Positions 12,953 through 24,153 of a stretch of 64,000 bases of DNA are shown here, piece by piece (the first letter of the stretch is position 1; the number at the start of each line of letters is the position of its first letter). Position numbers and translations under genes: made by a program. Origin of the DNA: Moniliophthora roreri (taxonomy: Eukaryota > Basidiomycota > Agaricomycetes > Agaricales > Marasmiaceae); the NCBI GenBank assembly GCA_001466705.2, contig LATX02000176.1, positions 744,001 to 808,000 on the forward strand, in the 5' to 3' direction. The notes under the pieces are model-generated. The model was given only the letters and a program-made list of their open reading frames with translations, was not told where the DNA came from and searched no databases.

Positions 12953-15264
12953 TCAGAACTTGCTGGACTTCTTGAATTCCATCAATGCCTCGTCCACAAT
13001 CTCAGTCATTCTGATCACAGCCTCTTCCTCCAGAACACGACCGATAAGTTGCAGACCCACTGGGCACCCATGAAACTTTTCCGGATCGTCTATTTTGTAA
13101 AGCCTCATAAGTCTCCAGTGTGTCTGCCTTTAAATCACGTACACAGATGATAGATGGCTTTGTCTTCATAGTTATAGAACTCGTGCGGAGGATGGCGATC
13201 TTTATCCAGCTCTGCATCGACAAAGGTGACTGGGAATGCCGAGGTCGTATAGTCCATCGCGTTACACATGGTTGTGTAGAATGAATCGCTAAAAACTGTC
13301 AGAAAGTCCTTATTCACGCTAGCGAAGGAAGGCCATACACATTGAGACCGTGTGGAACGGCAGAGTATGCAGTAGCAGGACCGATAATAGCGTCTACCGG
13401 TCGACCAGTACCCGTTCGGCTAACCGTAGCTTCCCAATGATCGAGATGGGACTTGCGCAAATCACGCTTCTCTCTGTGCAGTTGCCAAAGCTAAGGAATT
13501 TCGTCAAAATCGGACCAGGATATGAGAACAAAGGGCACGAACTTCATAAGCGCTTCTGTGATACGGCTCTCCTACAAGATGTTGTTGATAGCGTAAATCT
13601 CCCAAAGGGAGATGATAATGGGGATCCTCGGGATGAGCGCTCATGTTTGCGAGTACGGGCTCTCCGGATCGGGCACATTCAGTGCGATAGTCTTCGCCAC
13701 CGTCCGCGGCAAATATCATCTCCTAAGAGTAGCCCTAATCAGCTTGAGTCAGCGAACAGTAAACAAGCGTGACTGACAGCGTTTTTATAAATTTCCAGCT
13801 GTCGATGGTTCTCCCAGTCAATCACTACACGTCTCAAGATCGGTCAGAGTAGCTGCGCGGATTAATACTATGCAGACCTTGATGTCCAGCACCTTCGAGC
13901 GCCTTTTTAACCATATTCATCGCTCTGTAAAGTGGCGGATGAGGTTTCACGATACCTTGACAAAACCCGATGAGTGCCTGCGCACGCATTACACTGTCGT
14001 TCTTACCATTATCCCACATAATCGCAAAACATAACGGTCCTTTCCCTTCGCCGTGGAATGCCAACTTATACTCTCTCTCTGACCACTCTTTTCTGATCGC
14101 GCTCGGATCTTTATTCCACGGATTTGAGTCGATAATAGCCTTGGTGAAAATCTTCACTCCCGTCATTGAATTGGCCATAGGTCCCAGAACGGAAGAGATG
14201 GACTCTTGGCCTTCTAAAGAGTTGGCGGCACCGTAGTAAGGCAGTCGTTCATAAGAAGGACGAATGGTGTATAGACCACAAAAGACGCTTGGAATACGCA
14301 CAGATCTTGCAAAAGGCATCAGTTAATGTATTTGCCAAGTGATTGTGATGCTCACCCCCCAATATCCGTACCAACACCGAGCGGACTACCTCGCAGAGCG
14401 AGAAGTGCACCTTCACCTCCACTAGATCCTCCTGGGGTCATGCGTCTGTTGAAAGGGTTGACGGTCCTCCCAAAGACATTATTATGCGTTTCACCCCACT
14501 TGCACGGGAAGCTGTCAGACTCGAAGCATCGCGATAATTTGTGCCAGACAACGAACCATTAGTGTTTGGGGTACATTCGTCCTCACGAAAAGCACAGCTC
14601 CACATTCGTAGAGGATATCGACAAGGACACAGTTTGATTCCGCGTAATTTCCTATCCATGCAACGTAGCCTAAGGAAGTGTTCTCTGCACTGTTAGCAAA
14701 CTCGGTGATAACCAATTGCTTTTTAACACGCACCCATAATCGTTTCAAGACCCTTGATCGTAAATTGATCTACAAAACAGCATTGTAAGGAGGCGAATCA
14801 CTGCAGCTCAGACACTCGCCTTTCAAAGAAATTGGCAGACCGTGCAGTGGACCCACAACCTTCCCGGTCTTTTCCAAGATGTCATCTAGTTCCTTCGCGC
14901 GCTGCAACGCCTTTTCGATGAAGATCTCCGTGAGGCAATTCGTCTATCATAAGTGACTGCTGAGACACTTCGCGGATGGAATCGTCCGATTCGAACAAAC
15001 CAACTGTTGAGCAACTATTGCCCTCTTAGCATAGGCTCTAGTCACCTCTTCCGAGCTCCATTCCCTGCTTGCTAGTTTCGCGAGTATGGTAGCAACGTCG
15101 GTTTCATTCGTGATCGTGATTTCGCGAGGAGAAAACAGTCCACATTCATTGGGAACATTAGTAACGTGGACCTGGGTTGCTGGGGGCGATTCGATAAGCC
15201 ATTCTCGGGGTATAGAATCCAGTTGAGCCTGTTTCCGTTGCGCGGCGCGAGTTTTCCAGTCCAT
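12953..15264 (-). CDS. amidase signature family enzyme (acetamidase-like)
   Basis: Hydrolyses amides by a Ser-Ser-Lys mechanism; probably cytosolic and linked to nitrogen scavenging. The start [19 protein letters not shown] is the usual fungal acetamidase start. The catalytic lysine sits in LPISLKGE. The cis-serine is in [18 protein letters not shown] and the nucleophile in GTDIGGSVRIP, a motif restored by splicing a 14.3-kb-region intron with a GTGAGC donor. Further conserved parts are [24 protein letters not shown] and the terminal FKKSSKF. About nine exons. All splice sites I checked are GT-AG, and no stop or frameshift was found. Confidence 0.87.
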
Positions 15265-16028
15265 GCCCAAGGAGTTCAAAACAATGTGGCTGTGTGGCTT
15301 TCGCCACGACAAACGTGATTTGTATTGGCTGACTTTTGAACGGTAGTACATACCGAGTCGGCCAGATTTCGCGGAAGACGAACATATGGAAATGGTGCCC
15401 GAAGAGCTCGTGACCTTGATTGAAATGATCCCCATGACAGAGGGGAAACCTGTTTCCTTTGGCTTTTCTTCGGCTTCGACTCAGGCGTCAAAAGCCATGT
15501 AGGAAGCGCCTGTCATTCCACGATCTAGGAGTTGTGAAGCCTCTGTATGAAAGATATCAGGGATACTTGGTACGTCCAATGGTATTCCAGGATGGTGACA
15601 ATACATAAAGGTGCGATTCTTTTACTGAAAGCACGTTGAACACCCATCCGGCACCCTGTCTCAGCAAGCTGATTCAGTTCGGCAAGTCATTCGCATAGTC
15701 GATTACCCAGGGAGACACAACTATGTTAAATCCGAGCTAAAGGTGTGTGCATCTTAAGCCAGTACTGCGATACCGCCTTGCAATGATACACGCGTGCAAG
15801 TCTACGCTTTTCACGTTAGGCTTCCTCGCGTCCTAGACAGCCATTCAATGCGATCCCTGGAGGGACCCCAACTCGTAACCACACATAGCTATATGTATGT
15901 ACGGTACATGGTCCAGCGCCACATCCGGTTCCATACCGCAAATTCTCCACACGGCTCAGACTTCCCGCCTTCTTTCTTCCTGCTCCTCCAAAAGTTAAGA
16001 TATGCAGCTACAGGATTTCGTGCACGTA
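15265..16028. other. intergenic, nothing recognised
   Basis: About 760 bp between the amidase start and the 3' end of the small secreted protein gene. Only short unsupported open stretches; no repeat or RNA gene seen. Confidence 0.5.
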
Positions 16029-16381
16029 TTAGCTAATTCCCAGCCAAGCGGTAAGCATTGTTAACTCTAGCCTCATTGAAAGAACGAATTGCGTGTTGCA
16101 GTCACCTTCAGGACACCTGTTACATACTATGCAAGCAACAATCAGTCAATCTGAATATCCAGAGCGAGAGTGGAGGATACTTACTCGCCAGTACAACCCT
16201 GGCCACTCCACCTGCCGCCGCAGGAACACTCTGTACCACAACCAGTCTTTCCCCTTGGAACAAGTTCGTCTCCCCTTGCGAAAAGTTCGACTATAATGCC
16301 GTCCCCAGTTGCGACGGGTTTAGCATACGCGTAAGTGGAGATGACGAGAGCGACCATGACTGAGAGGGCCTTGAACCGCAT
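16029..16381 (-). CDS. small cysteine-rich secreted protein
   Basis: The ATG at 16,381 gives a classic signal peptide (MRFKALSVMVALVISTYAYA). A short linker with a dibasic-like LVPRGK is followed by a compact cysteine cluster (CGTECSCGGRWSGQGC). Exon 1 ends at a perfect GTAAGT donor. The best acceptor restores a second cysteine-containing stretch (ECPEGDCNTQF) before a stop at 16,029; a nearer acceptor would stop after one codon. The mature part would be about 60-75 residues with at least six cysteines, the shape of a fungal small secreted protein or effector candidate. No family recognised; the second exon is less certain than the first. Confidence 0.5.
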
Positions 16382-17119
16382 TCTGCCTCGCACTTGGACA
16401 AAACGCGAATGCAGGAGTTTTTATAACAAGACGAGGGAGAAGACGTACGCAGGCTATTGGATACAAGCGGGTTCAATAATGGTCGCATCCCGATAGCTAG
16501 AATCTGAAATGGTGGACGGATAGAAGCCTGAACCCGCGCGCGGATACGCCATTTAACAATCAAATTCAATGGACAGACATATTTGTTGACTGCACGTTCG
16601 TTAGATATTGCTGGCACCAGCGAGCGGCGGCCGCAACCACTATGCATCAGTCTCAAGACCAACGCTGCGAAAACCTTGCTGGTGCCTCTGGGAGGACGTT
16701 CATGCGTCTACTCTTCGACAATCAACTCTACCAGTCTAACAGCAATCGTCACTCTTTGTTTAGTCAGGTTCTCTTTACACTTGCCTTGCGGTGGCATGCC
16801 AGACAACGGATGTGCTTCAAGTCCTTCATTTTGCCTGTGGATCATTAACAGTCCTCGAAGCGGAGTTGCGGGGGCGCTATAGAGGTCAATCTCAACTGCA
16901 GATCTTTCAAGTTGAGAGCCGGCGTTCAGGCGACAAGCCCGAGCACGGCGAAGTTTGTGGTCTTCGCGGTCGGCAATGCCGACGAGGTGCTTCCATCGGT
17001 CGTGTATAGCAATAGAGTTAACACGTTGATAACTTGTACATGTGCTAATTGAAAGATTGTTCTACAAAAATCTTTGAGCTAGGAGGTACCACATGCGGAG
17101 ATCATACACAGCCCATCCT
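16382..17119. other. intergenic, nothing recognised
   Basis: About 740 bp. Three overlapping plus-strand open stretches occur between 16,583 and 17,009, but their composition and lack of family features do not support a gene. Confidence 0.4.
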
Positions 17120-19461
17120 TTAGTGTGCAGCGGATCGAATCAGGTTCTCATGCTGGGGAGATCTTGGCTTAATCCTGCATTTGAATGGCACTGGTCGGCT
17201 AAAGGGATGGTTAGTCGAGAGCGAGAGGGATGAGACAAAGTAGTCAGCGCACTTTTGTATTGACGATTCGTACTCCTGCGTCACGATTCCCAAAGCTGAT
17301 ATCTCAAAACATTGAAGTACATATGCAATCGTTGCGAAGGTTGTTGAGACTGCCAAATGTCTACCGGGACAGATCCTACCAGGATGGTGAGTTGAAATTC
17401 GTGCTGAGGTAAGTCATACCTTCTACCAAATCCAAAGACCGATGTCGAGGGATCCGGAATTGCCGTGTTCAAGCTACCGTCCTCGGTCAAGAACCTACTT
17501 GGGTCGAAGATATTTGGGTGGGGTCCATATGTGGCTTCGTCATGCAGAATAGCCCTGCGATCTCGTGAATCAAATTATTTTTTTATTTTCGCAGAGATGG
17601 ACGCCTACCAGATGTTTGCGATCACAACGGAGTTCTTGGGAATACGGTAGCCTTTGTATTCATCTTCCTCAGTCACTAGGTGCGGCAAGCCTGCGGAAAC
17701 CTATTAGCGCTCGGATTCGATATCGGGTCATGGTACCACGAGACGTACCCAAAGGACCCACGGGCTGATGTCTAGTCCATGTCAGCGCCTTGAAAAAACT
17801 GATAGAATTGGTAATAACCTCATCACTTCATTGACAACTGCGCAAACATATGGCAGGTTCCCTTTATCCTCGAAATTGGGGAACCTGTCACTTCCGACTA
17901 CATTGTCAATTTCTTCCTGTGCCTTGCGCTGGACCTCGGGATGGCAAACCATCGAGAGGAAAAAACTATGGAGAGCCGTGACGCTGGTATCCGTGGCAGC
18001 TATATCGATTGTTTTAGAGACTATGGTGAATGATGGTGAGAGAACATACCCTCGTACATCGCAGATGCCGACTCCTTGATGAGTCTTTCCTGGTAATCCA
18101 CTTCTTCCTCAGTGGACCTCCGAATATTGTCCAAGCAGTACGAAACAAAGCACGGTCGACCAACACCCTTCACCTGTGTCCCAATCAGCTGTTTAGAAAC
18201 AATGAAAGTTATCGTCAAAGAACGTACAATATTCGACTTGACTGCATCGTATGGCTCGTTTAACATTTTTTCAGCATCTTCTCTCCACGCCCTCGCCTTG
18301 CGCTGGAATGAAGCCCCCGGGAACCAAGATGGAATGTACTTCAGGATCGGCAAATAATCCTATACCAGCCTGTCAACAACAATAACTTCAAGAGGATTCA
18401 TTTCACGCACCACCCAAAACGACCCGGGAACAGCAGCGGCGACAAACCCATCGAGCGCCCTCTCTGCTGTGTCAATGAAGGGGTCACCGACTTCGGCTGT
18501 TTTTGTTGTCAATCCGTACGTGACCGACAGGACGATCGAGCCTGCCATACTGACGAGGAAGGGAAATTCATCGCCGCCTTGCCTGAGCAATCAAAATGGT
18601 ACGCACTGTCTCAGAAGTCGATAGAAGCTATCCGGCTCACGGAGTAGATCGAGCAAAAATAAGTGAACGGCCTGAAGCGTTTGTGGTTCGTAACGTTCAG
18701 TATGTTTTGGATTGAACTCTGCAAAGGAGATGGTTACTACAGTGAGATATGATAGATGAAATCTGAGGTACCGTTTGTGAATAATTTGCGACGAGCCTTC
18801 CATTCTTTTCCATAAGGCATAGTAATGAAAGCCCAGTCCCATCTGCTAGAAGTCATTTCAAAAAATCATGCGGTAAACACCGTGCTACATACCCCATTCT
18901 ATTCACAAGACTCGATTAGAATCAGTAGAATCGCAGACGATACCACTTACAATTCATTCAACATGACCCATCTTGGACTATCGCATGGATAAGCTCAGAT
19001 AACATCAAGCCGAAATGTGAAGTGAAGCGAGATAGCGTACCGACTGGAATAAATGTTTGACTTCTTCTCGAGAAGGTCGTGTACGGCCTTTTGTGAGTTG
19101 AGAACGATTGTCGAGGCGCCAAAAACCTTGAAATGGACAATATCTGAACCTAAATCCGTCCATCAGTAGGTGTAACTATCCTGATCTGTAGAAACAAACG
19201 TACAGAATTTCCGGCCCCACCCCATGAAAGTCAACCATTCGAAACCATTGGGGACATCCAGGACATTTCCTTTAAATAACCAACATCAGGTAGGAACGTT
19301 TAGATATCGTTGCGTTTACCGATTAGCGGGAGAGGCCGTGGTCCTGGAGGGAGATGAAGATGTCGAACTTTCCTGTATTGAACAAGGAATAGAGATGCAA
19401 CAAACAAAGCTGCTAGTGAGACGCAATAATGTTCAAGAGTCGCAGCTATAACAAAAGACAT
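17120..19461 (-). CDS. cytochrome P450 monooxygenase (tandem copy 1)
   Basis: Membrane-bound heme-thiolate oxygenase; substrate unknown. The start MSFVIAATLEHYCVSLAALF is an N-terminal ER anchor, followed by the hinge LPPGPRPLPLIG. Exons then give SNIYSSR/PRWVMLNEL (joined through an intron with a GTACGC donor), MPYGKEWKARRKLF, the I-helix AATDTSVTA, the E-x-x-R region, PRxxxED-like GYRIPKNSVVIANIW, and the heme loop FGFGRR/ICPGRHLA, split by an intron and restored on splicing. About a dozen exons and no inactivating change seen. It lies head-to-tail with a close relative 550 bp upstream; both resemble the large basidiomycete-expanded P450 families of the CYP5144 type (inferred from overall style, not a search). 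Confidence 0.88.
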
Positions 19462-20015
19462 GGTATGGAAGAGCCTGAGGAACACCGAGATGGGTGCTTG
19501 CTGTATATAGCAAGTTTTAGTGATTCTCGTATCACTATTCGGGAGCGGGATCCCTGAAGGTTGACCATGTGTACGCTTAAAGCTGTCATTTGCATCAAAT
19601 CGAGTGATAGAAGTATAAGGAAGAGGACTCACCAACTCCAATTAAGAGCAGCAACTATCTAGACGTTCATGCTCAAGCCTGTCCCAGTCCTTCCCCCTGG
19701 GCTCTGTAGCCCAATCAAACCCGCATGATCATCCCTTTTGCTTAATTTGAGTATATATGATTCTTCCGAATATTCGCCAAGCGTGCACGCATTATGTGGA
19801 AAGACGAGTTCAATTTGAGGCCTTGAGGTATGATGGTTCGCATCGAGGAATATTAGTGGCGGTGACACTGACCTCAAAGGCACGGACGCTTTCTCAATAC
19901 TTCGAAAAAGTGGCGAGCTAGGCTAACATCAACGAGAGCATCATGTTGTACAGAAAAAGATTCCGAGTAATACGGATACAAGAGTTTCCGGAGTCGCCCT
20001 TTTCGGTTAGACTTA
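19462..20015. other. spacer between the tandem P450 genes
   Basis: Promoter of P450 copy 1 and 3' region of copy 2. No additional gene seen. Confidence 0.45.
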
Positions 20016-22356
20016 TCACTCATCAATGATAGTAAACTGCACCGCGGATTGAATCAGCTCTGCATGCTGGGGAGACCGTGGCTTAATACTGCATTTGAAA
20101 GGAACCGGTCGACTGAGACGAGCATAAGTTTGGTAAACAAGGACCAATAAAAATACGCACTTTTGTAAACATGATTCATATTCCAGTGAGAGAGTTCCCA
20201 TCTCCGACAAATCGAACGAGTGCAGCACAGACGCAATTCCTGCAAATAGGGTTGATAACGCAAGATGTCTACCGGGGCAGATTCTGTTCGTATATCAATT
20301 ATGGATGTCTGCTCCACGTATTAACATGTACACAGACCTCCTGCCGAAACCGAAGAATGATATGGGTTCTGGGATCGCTGGGTTAAGTTTGCCTTCCGGT
20401 GTCAAGAAACGGTTTGGATTGAAGGTTTCGGGGTGAGATCCATATGTCTCTTCGTCATGGAGGAGGGCCCTTGCTATGAATTCAGAGAATGGAATAAGGT
20501 GAACGACCGTCGACAATTACCATGTGTTTCCAATTACCACAGAATCCTTTGGTATCCTATATCCTTTATATTCGTCTTCCTCAGTGGCCAAGTGTGCCAT
20601 TGCTGGAAAATAATCCGTCGCTGTACATGTAATGACAGTGTAATCGATAGCGCACCTAAAGGGGTTACGGGTTGATATCTGGCACTCAAGTCAGCGTCGT
20701 TCTACAGAGATTAAAGCGCTGCAAGATCATACCTCATCACTTCATAAACAATTGCCTGTATATACGGCAGATTCTCTCTATCTTCAAAGTCGGGCAGTCT
20801 GCCAGGTCCAACCACAGAATCGATTTCCTCTTGAGCCCTTCGCTGTACCTCCGGGTGACACACCATAGCAAGAATGAACGTGTTTAAAGCGACAACCGTT
20901 GTATCGGTACCGGCTAGAAATCTAAGCGAAATTGTGGAGGAAACAATTTGCGATGAGTACATACCTACGTACATCGCACCTGCCGCCTCTCGGACCACTT
21001 CTTCCTCACACATGAGCTCTTCTTTATCAGTAGTGCTTTGAATGTTTCCCAAGCAATAGGAAACGAAACTAGGTTGAACGATCCCCTTTGACTATTGTGA
21101 AGACTATCAATCCGAAGGTGGAAGCGACGACTTCAAAACGCACTTGATTTGCCTTCACGGTATCGTATGGTCCATTCAACATCCCATCAGCGTCCTTTGC
21201 CCAATCTCTTGCCTTGCGCTTGAAGGACGCCCCTGGAAACCATGAAGGGACATACTTCAGGATGGGTAGATAATCCTAAATAGTTGATTAGTGCTACAGA
21301 TGCAGTAGAAGCTAGATGCAACTCTCACAACCCAGAATATGCCGGGGACGGCTGCGGCAGTGAAACTATACAACGCTCTCTCCGCCATGTCAATTACAGG
21401 ATCACCGACCTCCGCACGCTTGATAGACAGTCCGTACGTCATTGAGAGAATGGCCGAGCCCGCCATACTGGTCAAAGATTGGGATGTTCATATACAGCGA
21501 ATGGGGCACAAGTGAAATACTTACTGTCTCAGCAGATGATAGAAATCTTCCGGGTCGCGGAGTAGATCTAGTAGAAAAAGGCGAACAAATTTGAGCGTCT
21601 GTGGTTCATATCGTTCCGTCTGTTTTGGATTGAATTCTGCCCACATAACCGTCACGGGAGATAAAGTAAATGGAATCAAAGTACATGCCATTCGTGAATA
21701 ACTTCCGACGTGTATTCCATTCTTTGCCGTAGGGCATTGAAATAAAACTCCAACCCCAGCTGCTAATGGTTACTTCAGAGTTCGATGCAGAGAATGGCGT
21801 ATTGCACACCCTATACTGTTCATCACGTTCAGTTCAAATCAATAAAGTCATACTATGGAACTCACAGTTCATTCAGCATAATCCATCTTGGCCTGGAGCA
21901 TCGATAAGGATATCAAGTATCAAAAGATCCGAGTCGAAATAGCCGCACCGACTGGAATATATGTTGGATTTCCTCTCAAGTAGATCGCTGATGGCCTGTT
22001 GAGAGTTGAGGATTACGGTGGAAGTACCAGCGAATTCATGATAAACGATGTCCGAATCTGAACACGACCGTGAGTGAAGATTTGAAACTAGGCAGCGAAA
22101 CCAACCCACTGTACTTTCGACTCCACTCGGTATAGGTGACCCATTCAAACTTGGTGGGAATATCCAGTAGATTTCCTGTGGGAAAATATTCAGAGGGATC
22201 TGGCTTGGGTCAGAAGGGCGCGATACCGATAAGTGGCAGTGGTCTTGGTCCAGGAGGGAGGGGTAAAATTTTCCTGCGCCTTGCGACCAGAAACAATGTG
22301 ACGAGTATCGCGGCCACTAAAACGTAGTGATGCTCGAGGATCAAAGAGATAGCCAT
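20016..22356 (-). CDS. cytochrome P450 monooxygenase (tandem copy 2)
   Basis: Same layout as the downstream copy. ATG at 22,356 with N-terminal anchor MAISLILEHHYVLVAAILVT and LPLPPGPRPLPLIG; then LLDIPTKFEWVTYTEWSRKY, KSNIYSSR/PRWIMLNEL, FISMPYGKEWNTRRKLF, the I-helix AGTDTTV, DEETYGSHPETFNPNRFL and the heme loop FFGFGRR/ICPGRHLALST formed across an intron. Ends with the shared tail FKCSIKPRSPQHAELIQSA. The two copies share intron positions and long stretches of near-identical residues, so they arose by local duplication. Here the I-helix has the usual AGTDTT; copy 1 has AATDTS instead. Confidence 0.88.
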
Positions 22357-23129
22357 AATTGACGCTAGCCCATGACGGAGAGCTCTTTATAGTCTTATAC
22401 GATGTTTTTTTTTTTTTGGATAACACGCCTCGTGAACTCGGAGCGATCTTCTTTCTTGTTCGGCCACCAGAGAGAAGTTGGATCAGGTGGAGTCTTTCGT
22501 CAGAGCCTCGTAGGCTCTGACGAAAGACTTAGCAAGCAGTACAGAGCAACTCATGCTGGAAGAGAAAATGACAGCAGAAAGATAGAAATACAGTCGACTC
22601 CCTCCTAACCCATACCGCGAGTAACCCATACTTGCCCATAGCCCATGGAAGTTTGTGTCTCCCGAGTTGGTTCCGCAGGAACAGCCCATACTTTCCTCAT
22701 ATCCCGTATGTTTTTGCCCAGATTCGGCGTTTATAGCCCACCTTATTTGGATGACGAAACTATCAGATTGAGTTGCTTCGGGGCCCAAATTTTTTTCAGA
22801 ATGTTCATCGGCAACGACTTTCGACTGCTAACAATGCCCAACGAGGATCAGATACGACCAAATGAGTCAGAATCCGTATCCGAGAAAGCGTTCAGACTTC
22901 TCAGCTATCCAATTATCCGTCGGTCCAACTCTGACCCTACCGCTAAACCCGTACTCCCTTGCGAATCATGCTTTGGGCTGGGAACCAAGGGGTATGGAAT
23001 AAGAGGGAGTCAACTGTAGAAGGCTGATGAATATCCATGGGAGTTCTGTTCCAAGATGTTGAACGCCGAAATAACCGCTCAACTCTCTTTCATCCTCGAC
23101 CACCACCATCACAAGCCAAAAAATTCCCT
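22357..23129. other. intergenic region with hairpin
   Basis: About 770 bp between the divergent P450 copy 2 and COA3. Contains a run of T at 22,406-22,418 and a perfect hairpin (own entry). No gene recognised. Confidence 0.5.
22491..22529. repeat. perfect 18-bp inverted repeat with 3-nt loop
   Basis: Arms 22,491-22,508 and 22,512-22,529 are exact reverse complements (first arm begins AGTCTTTCGTCAGAGCC) around the loop CGT. It is isolated in an intergenic region, so it could be a transcription terminator-like hairpin, a structured transcript or a transposon footprint. Function unknown. Confidence 0.9.
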
Positions 23130-23781
23130 ATGGAAGGCTGGACAAAAAAATACATTGACCCACGAAAAGCAGAAAAATCATGGCGTCCTAAATCAGGCGT
23201 ACGTCTCTCCTTCTCTTTCTCCTCACACACTAGTCAAAACCCAAAACTAGTCCATGTCTCCAGGTCTCCGACGCGCACGTCAACCTTTTCTCGTAAAGAA
23301 CGCTATAACTGGCATTCTCCTCGGCGCATTCGCTGTTGGGGTATATGTATATTCGATCCGAGCGGTCAAACAGGACGACTTCGACGACATTGACGAGGAG
23401 GCACGACGGAGGATTCAGGAACAGATGAAGGAGAGAGTGAAGGCTCAGGCTACGGTGCTTTCGGTTGAAGAAGAAAAGACTGTAATGGAGAGTGCTGCGG
23501 GAGCGGTTGTCGAGAGAGTGAGAGGGAATGCTGGTGCTGCTCCCATTTCGGATTCGTCGTCGTCGGTTTTGGGAGCCGACGATCTTGCGCAGTCAATAGT
23601 CAACGAGATCCTTCAGGGCACTTCAACGCCACGGATAAGGGGTATTCTGGTGGATTCTATAATTGACAGACGTTTTCCGGGGCTTCTAGATCCCAACGGG
23701 AAGACCTTGGTCTGGGGCGCGCCGTCTGTCGACAATATTGGGTCAATGCGAATAGGAAAACCGCCGACATCCAAGTCATAA
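23130..23781 (+). CDS. COA3: cytochrome c oxidase assembly factor 3, mitochondrial
   Basis: COA3 is a small inner-membrane protein that couples COX1 synthesis to its assembly. Exon 1 starts MEGWTKKYIDPRKAEKSW and ends at a GTACGT donor. Using the acceptor at CTAG before SMSPGLRRARQPF keeps the frame and gives the family core: RRARQPFLVKN, one transmembrane segment (AITGILLGAFAVGVYVYSI) and the conserved RAVKQDDFDDID. A coiled-coil-like charged stretch follows (EEARRRIQEQMKERVKAQ). The product is about 190 residues, clearly longer than the usual 80-110; the extra C-terminal 100 residues look coding but have no known match. Single neighbour on this strand; no operon logic applies. Confidence 0.8.
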
Positions 23782-24153
23782 TCATGATCTTTACTGTATT
23801 CCGTCCATATATAATGAACCGTTCCACCCAACTCTCATACTGGAACCAAGATCAATTTCCTTGCACCAGGTATTCCTTGAAAACCGACCGTCATCTACGC
23901 AGCTCCTGTCCTAGCTAGACGCTCTGAAAACACTTTCCAAAGCCGACAGTTTCCATTCAGTTCAAAACGCCAACTGACATGAAGTATTTATCCAGACTAC
24001 CAATAGAAAAAGCATAACGAGCTACATACACACCAAAAAGAAATCGTCAACGTAGAATGGCTACATATCTAAAATGAATAATAATGAGCTCAAGTCCATG
24101 ACGCCCGTGTCTATCGTGTATCCTGATTCCTAATGCATGAAGAAAAAAATCGT
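23782..24153. other. convergent 3' spacer
   Basis: About 370 bp between the converging COA3 and TPS2 genes. No element recognised. Confidence 0.5.

Noticed and set aside
16583..17009. Gene on the plus strand between the secreted protein and P450 copy 1
   Set aside because: Three overlapping open stretches in different frames, no splice logic, no family feature.
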